Of a DNA stretch of 42,732 nt, positions 41,228-42,732 are shown one piece after another. The notes beneath the pieces are model-generated. The model searched no databases. It saw only the letters and a list, made by a program, of their open reading frames with translations, and was not told the DNA's origin. The stretch is from Brevibacillus laterosporus (GTDB lineage Bacteria > Bacillota > Bacilli > Brevibacillales > Brevibacillaceae), in NCBI RefSeq assembly GCF_030489605.1, contig NZ_JAUKFY010000029.1, forward strand, positions 1 through 42,732, written 5' to 3'. The position numbers were made by a program, and so were the translations under genes. The stretch's first letter is position 1. Each line of letters starts with the position of its first letter.

Positions 41228-42718
41228 ATGATGGCTCAAGCTCAAAACAACAAGAAAAACCTCATAGGATTAACAGGTGTTCCGCTGGTTATGGTACTTG
41301 GAAATTCGATGTTGATTCCCATATTGCCAACAATGAAATCGGAATTGCACTTAACTTCTTTTCAAACCAGTTTTTTAATTACTGCTTTTTCTATTGCGGC
41401 CGGAATCATTATTCCATTGGCGGGCTATCTATCTGACCGATTTAATCGCAAAGTGGTCATAACGATCGCTTTAACGTTATATGGAGCAGGTGGATTGCTT
41501 GCAGGGTTAGCGTCTCTATGGTTAACCAATCCCTATTGGTTAATTATTCTAGGCAGGGTGTTTCAGGGGATAGGTGCAGCGGGAACATCCCCGATTGCTA
41601 TGGCTTTAGTAGGAGACTTATTTGATGGTGCCTCCGAAAGTAAGGCGCTTGGACTATTGGAAACCTCTAACGGGCTGGGTAAAGTGTTAAGCCCGATTTT
41701 AGGCTCTCTGTTCGCTTTATGGACATGGTACGCAGTCTTTTTGGCTTTTCCGGTCATTTGTGCAGTAGTTCTGACTATTTTCTTGTTATTGGTAAAGGAA
41801 AAGAAGCAAAACAAGCAGCCAAAATCAGTTAAAGAGTACCTTGGCTCGATTGGCCAGATATTTAAACAAAATGGAAAATGGCTTATTCCAGCCTTTTTTA
41901 TTGGTAGCATATGCTTGTCTACACTGTTTGGTGTGCTTTTTTATCTATCGGATTTACTGGAGGAGACCTATCAGATTGATGGTGTTCTAAAAGGTGCCTT
42001 TTTAGCTATTCCCCTGCTGGCTTTAAGCATCATGGCATTTATAACAGGAGCTATTATTAAAAAGAGACTAACGGTAATGCGCTACTTTATTATTGCAGGG
42101 ATGCTCTTGCTTACCGTTTCTTATGTCGGGGCAAGCTTTGTTTCTAACGTGTACTTCTTAATAGGAATTCTTGTATTTGGCAGCGTAGGAACCGGCATGA
42201 TTCTGCCCTGCCTCAATTCTATGATCATTGGAGCGGTTACAAAGACAGAGCGTGGTATGATTACGTCTTTGTATAATGGTGTCCGGTTTATAGGAGTAGC
42301 GTTGGGGCCTCCGATTTTTACGTGGTTGTTGGGGTTTTCGACGAAGGTTATGTTTTATTCGATTGCTTCTGTCACGTTACTATTTGCTATAATTGCATTT
42401 TTTACTATAACACCGCAAAAGGGCAGCAATTCTCAAGGAGCTTCGCAGGAAGGCACTGCTAAAAAAGAATCTTCAGCAGGCGGTAATTCAGTGGATTCGT
42501 CAAAAGCAGCAGGTACTAACAGTGAGGCCGAATCCTCCGCAAAGGAAAAGAGTCTTTTGGATCAGAAGGCTTTGGATGAGATGACTTTGTTATTAGAAAT
42601 GCGAGAGGAAACAAAAGAGATACAAAAACAGGAGCAATTGAAAAAGGAACTGGGCTTCGACCTAGGAGATTTGTTTGAAAAGCTACTTACCAAGAAAGAA
42701 AAAGAGAAAAAGAAATAG
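41228..42718 (+). CDS. MFS transporter with long charged C-terminal tail
   Basis: This 496-residue major facilitator protein has about 12 membrane helices between residues 13 and 395. The loop 2-3 signature is GYLSDRFNRKVVITIALTL (about 65-83), and the motif-C-like helix 5 region is SNGLGKVLSPILGSLFALW. These are traits of drug/proton antiporters of the 12- to 14-helix type. About 100 residues after the last helix are hydrophilic: first Ser/Gly/Ala-rich, then strongly Lys/Glu-rich and helical (LDEMTLLLEMREETKEIQKQ, then KKEKEKKK). The substrate is unknown; pairing with the enolase-family enzyme could mean a shared substrate or simple adjacency. ATG 41228 has AAAGAGGAC upstream; ATG 41231 is equally possible. 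Confidence 0.88.
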   Translation: MMAQAQNNKKNLIGLTGVPLVMVLGNSMLIPILPTMKSELHLTSFQTSFLITAFSIAAGIIIPLAGYLSDRFNRKVVITIALTLYGAGGLLAGLASLWLTNPYWLIILGRVFQGIGAAGTSPIAMALVGDLFDGASESKALGLLETSNGLGKVLSPILGSLFALWTWYAVFLAFPVICAVVLTIFLLLVKEKKQNKQPKSVKEYLGSIGQIFKQNGKWLIPAFFIGSICLSTLFGVLFYLSDLLEETYQIDGVLKGAFLAIPLLALSIMAFITGAIIKKRLTVMRYFIIAGMLLLTVSYVGASFVSNVYFLIGILVFGSVGTGMILPCLNSMIIGAVTKTERGMITSLYNGVRFIGVALGPPIFTWLLGFSTKVMFYSIASVTLLFAIIAFFTITPQKGSNSQGASQEGTAKKESSAGGNSVDSSKAAGTNSEAESSAKEKSLLDQKALDEMTLLLEMREETKEIQKQEQLKKELGFDLGDLFEKLLTKKEKEKKK

Positions 42719-42732
42719 ATGCTTCTTCAGCC

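Noticed and set aside
1-42732. Mobile elements, CRISPR arrays, toxin-antitoxin or phage-defence genes
   Set aside because: No transposase, integrase, direct-repeat array, or restriction or defence domain was seen in any frame; gene order is that of a conserved chromosomal core.

Overview
The window is a vertically inherited core region of an endospore-forming Firmicute. The gene order follows the Bacillus subtilis division and cell-wall (dcw) cluster and runs on through the spoIIG-sigG-ylm-divIVA-ileS block. MurE carries the meso-diaminopimelate signature DNPR. Protein lengths, moderate GC content and the placement of murA next to murB suggest Brevibacillus or another member of the Paenibacillaceae. 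The genus is an inference from family knowledge, not from a database search.

Layout. (1) 1-7655 is an upstream block: an AIM24-family protein on the minus strand, then a ketopantoate reductase, a DUF3397 membrane protein and an XRE-cupin regulator. These are followed by bshC (bacillithiol synthesis), an unrecognised 83-residue protein, a YheC/YheD-type ATP-grasp protein and an adenosylhomocysteinase-like enzyme. (2) 7633-28408 is the dcw cluster: mraZ, rsmH, ftsL, a PASTA penicillin-binding protein (pbpB type), spoVD, murE, mraY, murD, spoVE, murG, murB, murA, divIB, two DUF881 genes (ylxW/ylxX type), sbp, ftsA and ftsZ. (3) 28409-31736 holds a gene-free stretch of about 500 bp, then spoIIGA, sigE and sigG. 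(4) 31737-39209 holds ylmC, pgeF, ylmE, sepF, ylmG, ylmH and divIVA, then an isoleucine T-box leader and ileS. (5) 39210-42732 holds a YteA/YlyA-type zinc-finger protein, a mandelate-racemase-subgroup enolase-superfamily enzyme and an MFS transporter with a long charged tail.

How the genes work together. Regions 2 and 4 make lipid II (MurE, MraY, MurD, MurG, MurB, MurA). They also build the divisome (FtsA, FtsZ, SepF, FtsL, DivIB, PBP, DivIVA) and switch it to sporulation (SpoVD, SpoVE, SpoIIGA, pro-sigma-E, sigma-G). Visible control sites fit this: three to four MraZ boxes just downstream of the mraZ promoter, a sigma-H-like promoter before ftsA, a long-spacer Spo0A-type promoter before spoIIGA, and the T-box before ileS.

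I saw no insertion sequence, prophage, CRISPR array, rRNA or tRNA gene. The most unusual points are an HxExK-type (S-inosylhomocysteine-preferring?) hydrolase, the mraZ promoter folded into the preceding terminator, a terminator-like hairpin between ftsA and ftsZ, a 128-residue Asn/Gln-rich tail on DivIB, and interleaved inverted repeats before murB. All promoter and terminator calls are by eye; no folding or similarity search was run.
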